Shown here: positions 18,472-25,934 of the stretch, in pieces
How positions within the stretch are numbered: the first letter of the stretch is position 1
Layout of the letters: the number at the start of each line of letters is the position of its first letter
DNA from: Nitrosotalea sp.
GTDB lineage: Archaea; Thermoproteota; Nitrososphaeria; Nitrososphaerales; Nitrosopumilaceae
Reading direction: 5' to 3'
NCBI GenBank assembly: GCA_029850515.1
Contig: JARCRW010000050.1
Coordinates: 1-33,953 of the forward strand
Length of the DNA stretch: 33,953 bases
Made by a program: the position numbers and the translations under genes
Notes under the pieces: model-generated
What the model was told of the DNA's origin: nothing
The model's input: the letters and a program-made list of their open reading frames with translations, nothing else
Database searches by the model: none

Positions 18472-18750
18472 ATGAATTCAAAGAGAGTTCATCTTTTAGT
18501 AGAAGGGCGAGTACAAGGTGTTTACTTTCGTCAAGGAATGATGGAGACTGCTGAAAAAAATAATGTTTTGGGTTGGGTCCGAAATCTCCAAGATGATAGG
18601 GTAGAAGCCATCTTGGAAGGAAATGATTCAAACGTAGATGCTGTAGTGGAATGGGCCCGGTTTGGTCCTGCTGGAGCAGTTGTAAAAGAATTAACAGTTA
18701 CTGAAGAAAGATACATTGGAGAATTCACTAATTTTGCGATTCATTATTAA
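18472..18750 (+). CDS. acyP: acylphosphatase
   Basis: Hydrolyses acyl phosphates such as carbamoyl phosphate or 1,3-bisphosphoglycerate. The 92-residue protein has the usual length, the phosphate-binding loop EGRVQGVYFRQ with catalytic R20, and the catalytic asparagine N38 in GWVRN. Both family signatures are intact. It starts with ATG 40 nt after rpl2 and may be co-transcribed with it. Its last 4 nt overlap the end of the convergent DUF5655-like gene. Confidence 0.94.
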   Translation: MNSKRVHLLVEGRVQGVYFRQGMMETAEKNNVLGWVRNLQDDRVEAILEGNDSNVDAVVEWARFGPAGAVVKELTVTEERYIGEFTNFAIHY

Positions 18751-19076
18751 TGAATACTAGTATATGCATTAAAAAGAAGTTTCTTGATTTCATCAAGATT
18801 GTCATTTGGTTTTATTTGTATTTCCTCTTCTGGCTCCTTTCTATCTTTCTTGATCTTTATGATGATAGAATCTCGTTGTGGTTCTATATCTGCAAAACTT
18901 CGGAATTTAATTGATTTTGCAAATACAATCCGGTGCATGCGAATGTCTTCAATTACGTTTTCTCCAAGAGTCAAGCAATATCTACGAAGTTCATCAAATA
19001 GAGTTGCTACACTCAAAGGCATATTTGATCTAAATTCGTCATAAGTTCTCTTCTTTCCTGAAACTAATCCTTCCAT
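18747..19076 (-). CDS. small DUF5655-like protein
   Basis: A 109-residue cytoplasmic protein with no signal peptide or membrane segment. The central part (LFDELRRYCLTLGENVIEDIRMHRIVFAK, then FRSFADIEPQRDSIIIKIK) looks like the DUF5655 domain, sometimes annotated as a predicted transport-associated protein; its role is not known. The C-terminal third is charged and predicted helical. It starts with ATG, 29 nt beyond the 3' end of the SRP RNA on the same strand, and may be read through from that transcript. Family call is from pattern memory only. Confidence 0.6.
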   Translation of the reverse strand: MEGLVSGKKRTYDEFRSNMPLSVATLFDELRRYCLTLGENVIEDIRMHRIVFAKSIKFRSFADIEPQRDSIIIKIKKDRKEPEEEIQIKPNDNLDEIKKLLFNAYTSIH

Positions 19077-19105
19077 GTTGTTTCTCTTTGATTTAAGAAT
19101 ATTAA

Positions 19106-19422
19106 GGTAGTAGATCCGCTAGTTCCAGTCTAAACAAGCGGTCTCATCTCAAGTCAAGCAAGATCCGCCACGTAGACGAAGCAGCGTGGATGCTCTACCT
19201 TAGGATTGCTCCCTCCCGGACCTCATCCCTTTCGGCAGTTAGAACTTGAGAGTCATCCCTTCGGATAACTTCAGTCCTGTATCCACCCGCTTCGGCGTGA
19301 TTTCATATCCGCAAGTCATGCGAGTACCGTCTATCTAGAGATTTATCCAGCAGTTACTGGTCTCTGCATATAGCCGGTTTCAGAGATAGGGCACGGCTAG
19401 CGCCCCAACCCTACCTACTACC
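19106..19422 (-). ncRNA. archaeal signal recognition particle RNA (7S RNA)
   Basis: This is the only gap over 300 nt between protein genes, and it holds a structured RNA. On the minus strand it begins GGTAGTAGG and ends TACTACC, which pair to close the molecule. Near the middle of the 3' half it contains the SRP helix 8 core GTCCGGGAGGGAGCAATCC, followed by TAAGGTAGAG, the conserved asymmetric and symmetric loops bound by SRP54. Several GAAA/GAAG-type hairpin loops are visible. The length of about 317 nt fits archaeal SRP RNA. The RNA directs secretory and membrane proteins to the translocon with SRP19 and SRP54. Ends are estimated from pairing. Confidence 0.92.
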
Positions 19423-19461
19423 AAATTTATTGTAATACAAGTTCTTTATCTGCATTAGGAT

Positions 19462-20370
19462 TTAGTTCAATCGTAGATTGGCTAATGTACTACAGACAGA
19501 GCATATGTCTCCTGTACATTCACTCCCACACTCTGAACATGTTTTCCATTCTGAATTGTTGGAGTCTTTGAGGGTAGATGAGATCTTCAAAATTGACTTG
19601 AACATGTTATTTTTGATTCCACTATGGGTCTTTTCTAGGGAATTTAAAAAATTACGAATTTCTGTCCTAATTCCTTCATTCATGTGGGGGCATTCTTCTG
19701 ACTGGAATGGAATCTCATTTGTGAATGCATAAAAGACAATCTCATTTTCATAAATCTCATAGAATGGTTTTATTTTTCGTATCTTGTTTTCCGAAGTATC
19801 AGGATCCATCCAACCAATTTTTTTTGTATCACCTGAAATAATGTTGATAATAAATGTCTGTAGTATATCGTCCAGATTATGACCTGTTGCTATTACATCA
19901 ACTTTTAGATCAATAGCACCAAAATCTATTGCCCTTCTTCTTAATACACCGCATATAGAACACGATGAAGTTTTTTTATTGCTTCTATGTTCTAGTGTTT
20001 GTTCTAACGTTGTACCGAAAAGAGAATTGTATGGATATACTTTGTATTCCACATCAATTTTTCTACAAAACTCTTCTACAATTTTAAGAGCTTCATCTCG
20101 ATATCCAGGAATTCCTTCATCAACTGTGATAGCTTTTAATGTAAAATGATGATCTAGGGAAATTTCTTTTAGTATCTGTAACAATGAAAGAGAATCCTTT
20201 CCACCTGATACGGCAACGCCTACTATATCGCCAGGTTTTATCATGTTGTATTTGGTCATTGTTTTTGTAGTTTTGTGTACAATTGATCTTGAAAAGCAAC
20301 TGGAACAAAGATTCTCTCCGGAATACTTTCTTGAATAAACAGCTACATTTTCACAACGATCGCATTTCAT
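19462..20370 (-). CDS. tRNA 2-thiolation protein, Ncs6/TtuA family
   Basis: ATP-pyrophosphatase that adenylates a tRNA uridine (U34 or U54) and inserts sulfur taken from a ubiquitin-like carrier. The 302 residues show an N-terminal zinc finger (C3, C6, C22, C25), the PP-loop SGGKDS at 55-60, the catalytic or Fe-S cysteines C137 and C140 plus C227, the GHNLDD motif at 163-168, and a C-terminal zinc finger (CSECGSECTGDICSVC). U34 versus U54 specificity cannot be decided by eye. It is the last gene of the lsm-rpl37e-coiled coil-rpiA-ncs6 unit and has a strong Shine-Dalgarno sequence. The MoaD-E1 fusion at 1.3-2.6 kb is a candidate partner. Confidence 0.93.
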   Translation of the reverse strand: MKCDRCENVAVYSRKYSGENLCSSCFSRSIVHKTTKTMTKYNMIKPGDIVGVAVSGGKDSLSLLQILKEISLDHHFTLKAITVDEGIPGYRDEALKIVEEFCRKIDVEYKVYPYNSLFGTTLEQTLEHRSNKKTSSCSICGVLRRRAIDFGAIDLKVDVIATGHNLDDILQTFIINIISGDTKKIGWMDPDTSENKIRKIKPFYEIYENEIVFYAFTNEIPFQSEECPHMNEGIRTEIRNFLNSLEKTHSGIKNNMFKSILKISSTLKDSNNSEWKTCSECGSECTGDICSVCSTLANLRLN

Positions 20371-20377
20371 GGCGAAA

Positions 20378-20385
20378 TCCTCCTT
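20378..20385 (-). promoter_or_regulatory. strong ribosome binding site of ncs6/ttuA
   Basis: On the minus strand this reads AAGGAGGA, a near-perfect Shine-Dalgarno sequence ending 7 nt before the ATG at 20370. Most genes in this window show no such site, so internal operon genes may depend on it more than leaderless first genes. Confidence 0.7.
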
Positions 20386-20388
20386 ATG

Positions 20389-21063
20389 TTATCGTATAAT
20401 CTCATACTTGCCATTTTTTCTTGTCTTGTAAATAATATCTGGCTTTGGAAATATTCCAACCTCAATAACACCCGGTATTCCTATTATTTTTGATGCTAGT
20501 TCTTTGGGATTCTGTATTTGGCCAAAATTACAATCCAGTATGATATTTCCATTTTCAGTTACAAATGGATATCCACGTTCTAACAATCTGAGGCGTGGCT
20601 TACCTCCATATTCTCTTATTTGTTTATCAGCTGTATTTCTTGCAAATGGGTGTACCTCTACAGGTACACTTCGATCAAGTTTTTTGACAAATTTTGATTC
20701 ATCAGCCACTATCACAACCTTTTTTGCAATACTTGTCAGGATTTTCTCTCGTAAAAGAGCGCCTCCGCCACCTTTGATCATGTTTCCTTTTGCGTCTATT
20801 TGATCTGCACCGTCAAAGACTACATCTATGTGATTAATCTGATCTGCTTCTATTATTGGAATTCCTCCCTTTTCTGCTTCTATCTTGATCTGTAGTGATG
20901 TAGGTATTGCCTTGACCAAAAATTTGTTCTTTTTAATGTATTGTGATAATAGCTTCACTATTGCAGTTGCTGCTCTTCCACTTCCAAGGCCTATGACAAA
21001 ATTATTTTTGATCATTTTTAGTGCCTGTGGTGATAATGCCTCAATGGCATCATCTACTGTCAA
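20389..21063 (-). CDS. rpiA: ribose-5-phosphate isomerase A
   Basis: Interconverts ribose 5-phosphate and ribulose 5-phosphate for nucleotide and sugar synthesis. The 224-residue protein has the substrate loop VIGLGSGRAATA near residue 24, the DGADQID motif near 90 with catalytic aspartates, the KGGGGALLREK motif near 105 with the catalytic glutamate, and an ADESKFV segment. Length is normal. The start is TTG directly after the stop of the upstream coiled-coil gene, so it is translationally coupled. Confidence 0.96.
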   Translation of the reverse strand: MTVDDAIEALSPQALKMIKNNFVIGLGSGRAATAIVKLLSQYIKKNKFLVKAIPTSLQIKIEAEKGGIPIIEADQINHIDVVFDGADQIDAKGNMIKGGGGALLREKILTSIAKKVVIVADESKFVKKLDRSVPVEVHPFARNTADKQIREYGGKPRLRLLERGYPFVTENGNIILDCNFGQIQNPKELASKIIGIPGVIEVGIFPKPDIIYKTRKNGKYEIIR

Positions 21064-22014
21064 TTATTCTACCTCTACTTGTTCTAGTTTTGATAGTGCC
21101 TTCATTATTTCGCTTTTTATCTTGTCCAAATCCTTGTCATCATCTTCCAGCTTTTCTTCTTCTGGTATCTTGATTGCTGTTGGAAGCTGTATCTTTCTTT
21201 CTGATTCTTGTTGTACTGATTCTGGCTTTGGTATTTCTGGCAAAATCTCCTCTGTTATACTATGTGTGTTTGGATGAGGAACTAGTATTGGTTCTTCAAC
21301 TATTATTGGTTCTGTGATTACTTGAGGGATTTGTGGTTCAACTTGTACAGGTCTAATAAGATCAGCAGGGAATTGTGGAATCTTGCTTGTGATCTCTGTT
21401 AGGGTACTCAATTCTACGGTTCTGTGTTTTTCATATGTTGGAACTTCAATTGGAGGTAGCCATTCTGATGTTCTTTCTGACTTTACTGTTTTCTTCTCTT
21501 GAACCTCAATCTTTTCTTTTTGAATCTCTATTTTTGGTTCTATTTTTTTGACTTGAGGACTTTCTAGTATTGTCTCCGTAGGTTTTTCCACTTGTTTAGG
21601 TTGGGTAATTGTATTTACTGTAATCTTGGAAGAAATTTCATGCAATCTTTGATCTAGCTGCGAAAGTTTATTGTCCATTAGTGAAATCAAACTATCTCCA
21701 ACTGGGCCTAAATCTGGATACTTGCTTGCAACTTCAAGTTTTTCAATCTTGATAATGACCATTCCAAGTTGATGTTGATAACGAAGCAAAAGTTTGTCTT
21801 TTTGTATTCTTGTAACATCTGACTCTTGTTGGTGAAGTCTCGTAATGGTTTTTGAGAGTATTTCCTTTTCCATTCTTAGTGAATGTAATTGATTTATGAT
21901 TGCAGAATTAACAGTTGGAGTTTGTTTATTGCGTTTTATCTTTGGAACCTTGTCGAGTGCAACTGCCGTACATGCGCCTGCAAGAGAGCTAAAAACTAGC
22001 GCTATTTCTTCCAT
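21064..22014 (-). CDS. uncharacterised coiled-coil, Pro/Glu-rich protein
   Basis: I do not recognise this 316-residue protein. Residues 3-20 are hydrophobic with small residues (ALVFSSLAGACTAVAL) and could be a membrane anchor or signal segment. Residues about 37-130 are predicted helical and coiled-coil. Residues about 140-280 are a disordered stretch rich in Pro, Glu, Ile and Val with repeated IE, EPI and PQ pairs. The last 35 residues are an acidic helix (DDDKDLDKIKSEIMKALSKLEQ). No enzyme motif is seen. It is joined without any gap to rpl37e upstream and rpiA downstream, so it is certainly part of that unit. It may be lineage-specific (inference). Confidence 0.8.
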   Translation of the reverse strand: MEEIALVFSSLAGACTAVALDKVPKIKRNKQTPTVNSAIINQLHSLRMEKEILSKTITRLHQQESDVTRIQKDKLLLRYQHQLGMVIIKIEKLEVASKYPDLGPVGDSLISLMDNKLSQLDQRLHEISSKITVNTITQPKQVEKPTETILESPQVKKIEPKIEIQKEKIEVQEKKTVKSERTSEWLPPIEVPTYEKHRTVELSTLTEITSKIPQFPADLIRPVQVEPQIPQVITEPIIVEEPILVPHPNTHSITEEILPEIPKPESVQQESERKIQLPTAIKIPEEEKLEDDDKDLDKIKSEIMKALSKLEQVEVE

Positions 22015-22182
22015 TTAGGTATACCATTTGATCCAGTTGTATTTTCTTATCTTGGCCTCAGGATAACCACAACTAGCACATCTTTTGTGTCGTATGTGGT
22101 ATGCATTCTTTCCACATCTTCTACATCTGATGTGTACATGTTTTCTTGTATAGCCTCCCATTGAGGTGGTACCTTTAGTCAT
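22015..22182 (-). CDS. rpl37e: 50S ribosomal protein L37e
   Basis: A 55-residue zinc-ribbon ribosomal protein, read by direct translation because it is short. It begins [17 protein letters not shown], has zinc cysteines C20, C23, C35 and C38 (CRRC and CASC), and ends with the family pattern [12 protein letters not shown] near the C terminus. The ATG lies 7 nt after the LSm stop, and its TAA is followed at once by the ATG of the coiled-coil gene. LSm followed by L37e is a widely conserved archaeal pair. Confidence 0.95.
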   Translation of the reverse strand: MTKGTTSMGGYTRKHVHIRCRRCGKNAYHIRHKRCASCGYPEAKIRKYNWIKWYT

Positions 22183-22189
22183 AATACAC

Positions 22190-22420
22190 TCACTTTGGTG
22201 GAGGGGATATGATAACTACGTTGTCTCCTCTGACAACTATGGTTCCAAGGCTTTTTGTCTCTCCCTCAGAAGGAATCTCTTCTGAAGATTCAAGTAGCAG
22301 GTTCATGTGTTGGTCAAAACCATGAAGGTTACCTCTTATCACTTTACCGCCTTTCAGCTTGATAAGTACAACCTTGTTTAGGCTTTCATCAAGTACTTTT
22401 ACTGCCATATCTACTGACAT
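22190..22420 (-). CDS. Sm-like RNA-binding protein (LSm)
   Basis: Archaeal Sm/LSm protein that forms RNA-binding rings and binds U-rich RNA. The 76 residues show Sm1 ([29 protein letters not shown], with the Asp-Gln-His-Met-Asn RNA-binding loop) and Sm2 ([16 protein letters not shown]). The start is the ATG giving [11 protein letters not shown]; a start at the second methionine is possible. It is the first gene of the unit running to ncs6. Confidence 0.96.
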   Translation of the reverse strand: MSVDMAVKVLDESLNKVVLIKLKGGKVIRGNLHGFDQHMNLLLESSEEIPSEGETKSLGTIVVRGDNVVIISPPPK

Positions 22421-22465
22421 TTATTTCACTTATTACCCACTCTATGGAGGGTATATATTAAAATT

Positions 22466-23194
22466 TCATTGGTGAATTTTTCGACCTGTTCCAGTAAGGC
22501 AAGTTTGACTCACTTTTACCAAATTCGTAATTATTTCATTTAAAATCGTTTTTCCATCCTTGGCTGTGGCTGTAGTGGGATCTCCCCAGACACCATTCTT
22601 TGTTACTGAAATGAATGACTTGTTTGCCTTCTTACCCAGTCGACTCAATTCGGCCTTTGACAAGTTACCAGGAATGAATCCTTTTTCAGCCTTGTTCATC
22701 TGTACTTTGTCTGATATTGCTAACATGATGGATGTTTCAACAAATCCTGCATGATCAAATTCCTTCCTCATAAAATGCCAATATGAATAAACAAAGATGT
22801 GTTGCTTGATACCTGTTTTCTTGAAAACTTTGCTTGGTAGTTTTTTTAATGCGTCTAGATTTCCATGATGCCCATTAAGGATTATGACTGTATCAACATG
22901 GTTTTTTGACAATGAAACACACAATTCAATCAGAATTTTTTCTAAAGTAGGACTTGATAGACTCAGGTTGAAAAATGGATGATGTTCAAAAGAAACTCCA
23001 TATTGAAGGGTAGGTAGTAACAAAAATCCGTTTTTCTCTGATACCTGTCTTGCTATGTGTGATACTATGTCAGAATCAGTGGATATGGGAAGGTGAGGAC
23101 CATGTTGTTCAATTGATCCGACTGGAATTAATGCAACTGACCCACTTCTTGCTATTTTGAGAATATTTGTATTTGTGAGGTCTCTTATTATCAT
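22466..23194 (-). CDS. creatininase-family amidohydrolase
   Basis: Metal-dependent amidohydrolase of the creatininase/ArfB/MftE family. The 242 residues carry the metal-ligand motifs GSIEQHGPHLPISTDSD (residues about 27-43), NGHHGN near 104-109 and HAGFVETS near 147-154. Archaeal members such as ArfB deformylate a riboflavin/F420 precursor; others act as creatininases or peptidases, so the substrate here is open. Its ATG overlaps the stop of the PurU-like gene by 4 nt (ATGA), indicating coupled translation and perhaps a shared pathway releasing formate. Confidence 0.88.
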   Translation of the reverse strand: MIIRDLTNTNILKIARSGSVALIPVGSIEQHGPHLPISTDSDIVSHIARQVSEKNGFLLLPTLQYGVSFEHHPFFNLSLSSPTLEKILIELCVSLSKNHVDTVIILNGHHGNLDALKKLPSKVFKKTGIKQHIFVYSYWHFMRKEFDHAGFVETSIMLAISDKVQMNKAEKGFIPGNLSKAELSRLGKKANKSFISVTKNGVWGDPTTATAKDGKTILNEIITNLVKVSQTCLTGTGRKIHQ

Positions 23195-24048
23195 CTAGAT
23201 CTCTTGGGTTTCACATGTACTTTACCCCAATATACCTCTAATCTTCCATCAAGATGCATTTTTACAGCTTCTAATAATGTACTAGCTTCTAATTTCTGTC
23301 CTTTCTTTTTTAATGACTCTAAAGTTTCATCTTCATCTATGGCAAAAGCATCTTGGAAAATTATGGGACCTTGATCTAAATCTTCAGTCACATAATGTGC
23401 GGTACATCCTACAATTTTTGCTCCCCGTTCATATGCTTGAACATAAGCAAAAGCGCCAGGAAATGCAGGTAAAAGAGATGGATGTATGTTAATGACTCTG
23501 TTAGGATACCTCCATACGAAATTAGGGGAAAGTATTCGCATGTATCTTGCAAGTACTATTAAATCAACATCAAATTTTTTTATGACAGAAATTATTTTCT
23601 GCTCTGCTTTTGCCTGATCTTTTTCATTTATCATGATGAATGGGATATTTGCCTTTTTTGCTAAAGATTCTAAAGTATTTTCAGTGCCTATTAGTACTAC
23701 GATCTCTCCTTTGATCTTACCCTTTGTTCTTGCATCTAGAATGGCTTCAAGACAATGAGGTTCTTTTGTTACAAGCACTGCTACTCTTTTTCTTTTTGAT
23801 ACTTCATAGTGAATATTGACTTCCATTCTGAGATTCTTTGCCAAGATCTCTGCTTCTTTACTGAATTTCTTTACATCCAGTTTTTTTGTAAAAGATGCTT
23901 CTAGATACATTCCAAAAAGCCCCTTTACCACATTTTGATTAATCTTCTCTATATTTCCGTTATTTTGAAAAATAAAATTAGTAAAACCTGCTACTACACC
24001 TTCGTGGTCTTTCCCAACTATAACAAGTTCTACAATTGTCTTATCCAT
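23191..24048 (-). CDS. purU: formyltetrahydrofolate deformylase-like protein (PurU family)
   Basis: PurU hydrolyses 10-formyl-tetrahydrofolate to formate and tetrahydrofolate. The 285 residues have an N-terminal ACT domain (about 1-85, VIVGKDHEGVVAGFTNFI) and a C-terminal formyltransferase fold from RVAVLVTKEPHCLEAIL. The catalytic Asn-x-His lies in RVINIHPSLLPAFPG. The later Asp is in HYVTEDLDQGP. These residues fit PurU and also PurN-like enzymes, but the ACT domain favours PurU. It starts with ATG, and an AT-rich TATA-like stretch lies about 25-35 nt upstream. It overlaps the creatininase-family gene. Confidence 0.88.
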   Translation of the reverse strand: MDKTIVELVIVGKDHEGVVAGFTNFIFQNNGNIEKINQNVVKGLFGMYLEASFTKKLDVKKFSKEAEILAKNLRMEVNIHYEVSKRKRVAVLVTKEPHCLEAILDARTKGKIKGEIVVLIGTENTLESLAKKANIPFIMINEKDQAKAEQKIISVIKKFDVDLIVLARYMRILSPNFVWRYPNRVINIHPSLLPAFPGAFAYVQAYERGAKIVGCTAHYVTEDLDQGPIIFQDAFAIDEDETLESLKKKGQKLEASTLLEAVKMHLDGRLEVYWGKVHVKPKRSR

Positions 24049-24197
24049 TCTAATTGTTAGACGTACTGCACTTATTAATACTTAAATAGCCTTTTGGAAT
24101 ATGACGTATTGTAAGAATGCTAGTCCAACTAGATATTGTAATTCTGTAATGTGTTGTTGAATGGAAGTTTTTCAAATTTTAATTTAAATGAGGAAGA

Positions 24198-24386
24198 ATG
24201 ATGGATAAACAAAAAACTTCTCACAGGGCACATAATAGAGGAAATAGTTATGATCACAATAACCCTATAAAAATTTGTAAAGTGTGCTCTACAATAGGTG
24301 ATTGGCATTGCTACGAGTGCTCAAATAACTTTTGTAGCGTTCATTTTCGTAATCACAAAGAAATGCAGCTTTGTATAGTTCAATAG
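24198..24386 (+). CDS. small zinc-finger protein (HIT-like)
   Basis: A 62-residue protein with zinc ligand spacing C27-x2-C30-x7-C38-x2-C41-x4-C46-x2-H49-x3-H53 and a final C59. This is like HIT, B-box or AN1 cross-brace fingers. The N-terminal 25 residues are polar and His/Asn-rich. HIT-type fingers occur in RNP-assembly and chromatin factors in eukaryotes; in archaea the role is unknown. There are two adjacent ATG codons (24198 and 24201). The stop ends one base before the 3' end of the convergent tRNA-Leu. The regular cysteine pattern argues that it is real. Confidence 0.7.
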   Translation: MMDKQKTSHRAHNRGNSYDHNNPIKICKVCSTIGDWHCYECSNNFCSVHFRNHKEMQLCIVQ

Positions 24387-24387
24387 A

Positions 24388-24472
24388 TGCGGGAGGTGGG
24401 ATTTGAACCCACGAACTCCTAAAAGACAGGGTCCTAAGCCCTGCGCCTTTGACCAGGCTTGGCAACTCCCGC
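24388..24472 (-). tRNA. tRNA-Leu (anticodon TAG)
   Basis: An 85-nt class II tRNA without encoded CCA. On the minus strand the acceptor GCGGGAG pairs with CTCCCGC and the discriminator is A. The anticodon stem CAGGG/CCCTG encloses CTTAGGA, giving anticodon TAG (codon CUA). The variable arm is long and the T arm is GTGGG-TTCAAAT-CCCAC. Its last 35 nt are identical to those of tRNA-Leu(CAG) at 12048-12132. There is no intron. Confidence 0.96.
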
Positions 24473-24483
24473 ATGCACCATGA

Positions 24484-24491
24484 CTTTTAAG
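24484..24491 (+). promoter_or_regulatory. TATA-like box of the phosphoglucosamine mutase gene
   Basis: CTTTTAAG is centred about 32 nt before the ATG at 24520. A transcript starting about 26 nt downstream would leave a very short leader for that ATG and would exclude the TTG at 24505. Confidence 0.4.
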
Positions 24492-24519
24492 ACAAATTTA
24501 TCTATTGTTGATGGTTCGT

Positions 24520-25866
24520 ATGGCAAAATTATTTGGAACTAATGGTGTCAGGGGGGTATTTGGGGAAGATCTTACCCTTGACTTTATATCAAAAATTACT
24601 CTATCAATTGCAAATTTTTTCAAAAAAGGGCCAATTTTAGTAGGTTATGATGGAAGAAAATCAAGTGTAATCATATCAAAAATAGTAACAGCTGCACTGA
24701 GCTCGGCAGGTCTTGATTCCGCAGTATGTGGCTTGGTTCCTACACCTTGTTTGCAGTTTGCTACGAGACAACTTGGTTATAATGGTGGAATTATGATAAC
24801 AGCATCACACAACCCTCCACAATATAATGGAATGAAGGTTATTGCAAGAGATGGAATTGAGATTTCAAGAGAAGCCGAGCTCCAAGTAGAAGAAATTTAT
24901 TTTACAAAAAAATGGAAGATTTCAAAGAAATTCGGCTCAATAGTAAAGGAGTCAAGTGCTGTTAGCACATATCTTTGTGGAATAAAGAAACAGGTTAACA
25001 TAAGCAAAATTAGATCACGAAACCTCAAGATAGTACTTGATCTTGGTAATGGTGCTCAGGCAATAGCAGCTCCTGCTTTATGTAAAGACCTTGGATGTGA
25101 GACAATTCTAATAAATGAAAAGATAGATGGTAGTTTTCCTGGTCGGGGTTCAGAACCAACACCTCAAAATTTGAATAATCTTTCTAGTGTGATAATCAAA
25201 TCAAAAGCTGATCTTGGAATAGCATTTGATGGTGATGGTGATAGGAGTATTTTTTGTGATGAAACAGGAAAAATTCTCACAGGTGACAGGTCTGCATTAC
25301 TTTTATCACAATATATTCTAAAGAAACGACCCAAGTCTAAGATAGTCACATCTGTTAACTCTACATCTGTGATAGAAAAAATAGCTGCCAATTCAGAATC
25401 TAAAGTTTTACGAACCAGAGTAGGCAGTGTTGAGGTTTCACGCAAAATGGTGAAAGAAAATGCAATTATTGGTTTTGAAGAAAATGGTGGATTCATGTAT
25501 GGTAAACACAATCAGGTTAGAGATGGTTCCATGACCATGGCTATCTTACTTGATCTTCTAGCAAGTAGCAAAAATTCTTTATCAAAAGAAATGGGTATGC
25601 TACCCCCATCTTTTACCATGAAAGGAAAAATAGAATGTTCAAAAGATGATTTTAAAAAAATAGTTAAAATTTTAAAAACCGAGCCCTACAAAAAAGATCT
25701 TACTGACGGAATTAAGTTATCATTAGATGACTCTAGCTGGATTATGATACGGTTGAGTGGTACTGAACCAATAGCTAGACTCTACGCCGAATCATACTCC
25801 CAATCTAAATTGGATGATATTTTTGAAAAATACCTGCAAAAGGTAAATACTGCACTTGACAGATAA
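24520..25866 (+). CDS. glmM: phosphoglucosamine mutase / phosphomannomutase family protein
   Basis: Alpha-D-phosphohexomutase that moves phosphate between C6 and C1 of hexosamine or hexose, supplying precursors for UDP-GlcNAc and surface glycans. All four active-site motifs are visible: the phosphoserine loop ITASHNPPQYNG (S96 from this start), the metal loop DGDGDR, the sugar loop EENGG, and the phosphate-binding loop RLSGTEP. I chose the ATG that gives MAKLFGTNGVRG, since archaeal GlmM proteins begin this way; in-frame TTG (24505) and ATG (24511) codons would add up to five residues. GlmM versus ManB specificity is not certain. Confidence 0.9.
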   Translation: MAKLFGTNGVRGVFGEDLTLDFISKITLSIANFFKKGPILVGYDGRKSSVIISKIVTAALSSAGLDSAVCGLVPTPCLQFATRQLGYNGGIMITASHNPPQYNGMKVIARDGIEISREAELQVEEIYFTKKWKISKKFGSIVKESSAVSTYLCGIKKQVNISKIRSRNLKIVLDLGNGAQAIAAPALCKDLGCETILINEKIDGSFPGRGSEPTPQNLNNLSSVIIKSKADLGIAFDGDGDRSIFCDETGKILTGDRSALLLSQYILKKRPKSKIVTSVNSTSVIEKIAANSESKVLRTRVGSVEVSRKMVKENAIIGFEENGGFMYGKHNQVRDGSMTMAILLDLLASSKNSLSKEMGMLPPSFTMKGKIECSKDDFKKIVKILKTEPYKKDLTDGIKLSLDDSSWIMIRLSGTEPIARLYAESYSQSKLDDIFEKYLQKVNTALDR

Positions 25867-25869
25867 CAC

Positions 25870-25877
25870 TTTTAAAA
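25870..25877 (+). promoter_or_regulatory. TATA box of the L7Ae-aIF5B operon
   Basis: TTTTAAAA is centred about 26 nt before position 25899, where an ATG opens an 11-codon reading frame that is out of frame with L7Ae. The predicted transcript would therefore be leaderless for that short ORF rather than for L7Ae. Confidence 0.5.
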
Positions 25878-25898
25878 CCAATTGAAAAGACAGAAAGA

Positions 25899-25934
25899 AT
25901 GGAAATGATCCCAATGGGTGATACATCTGGCTAA
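25899..25934 (+). other. possible short upstream ORF overlapping the L7Ae start
   Basis: ATG at 25899 opens an 11-codon frame ([11 protein letters not shown], stop TAA) that overlaps the GTG start of L7Ae at 25918. It sits at the predicted transcript start. It could be a regulatory leader peptide, chance, or a hint that a frameshift or sequence error separates it from L7Ae. Evidence is positional only. Confidence 0.3.

Noticed and set aside
19106-19422. RNase P RNA as the identity of the structured region
   Set aside because: The region has the SRP helix 8 core and pairing ends, and lacks the RNase P motifs I could look for, so SRP RNA is the better call.
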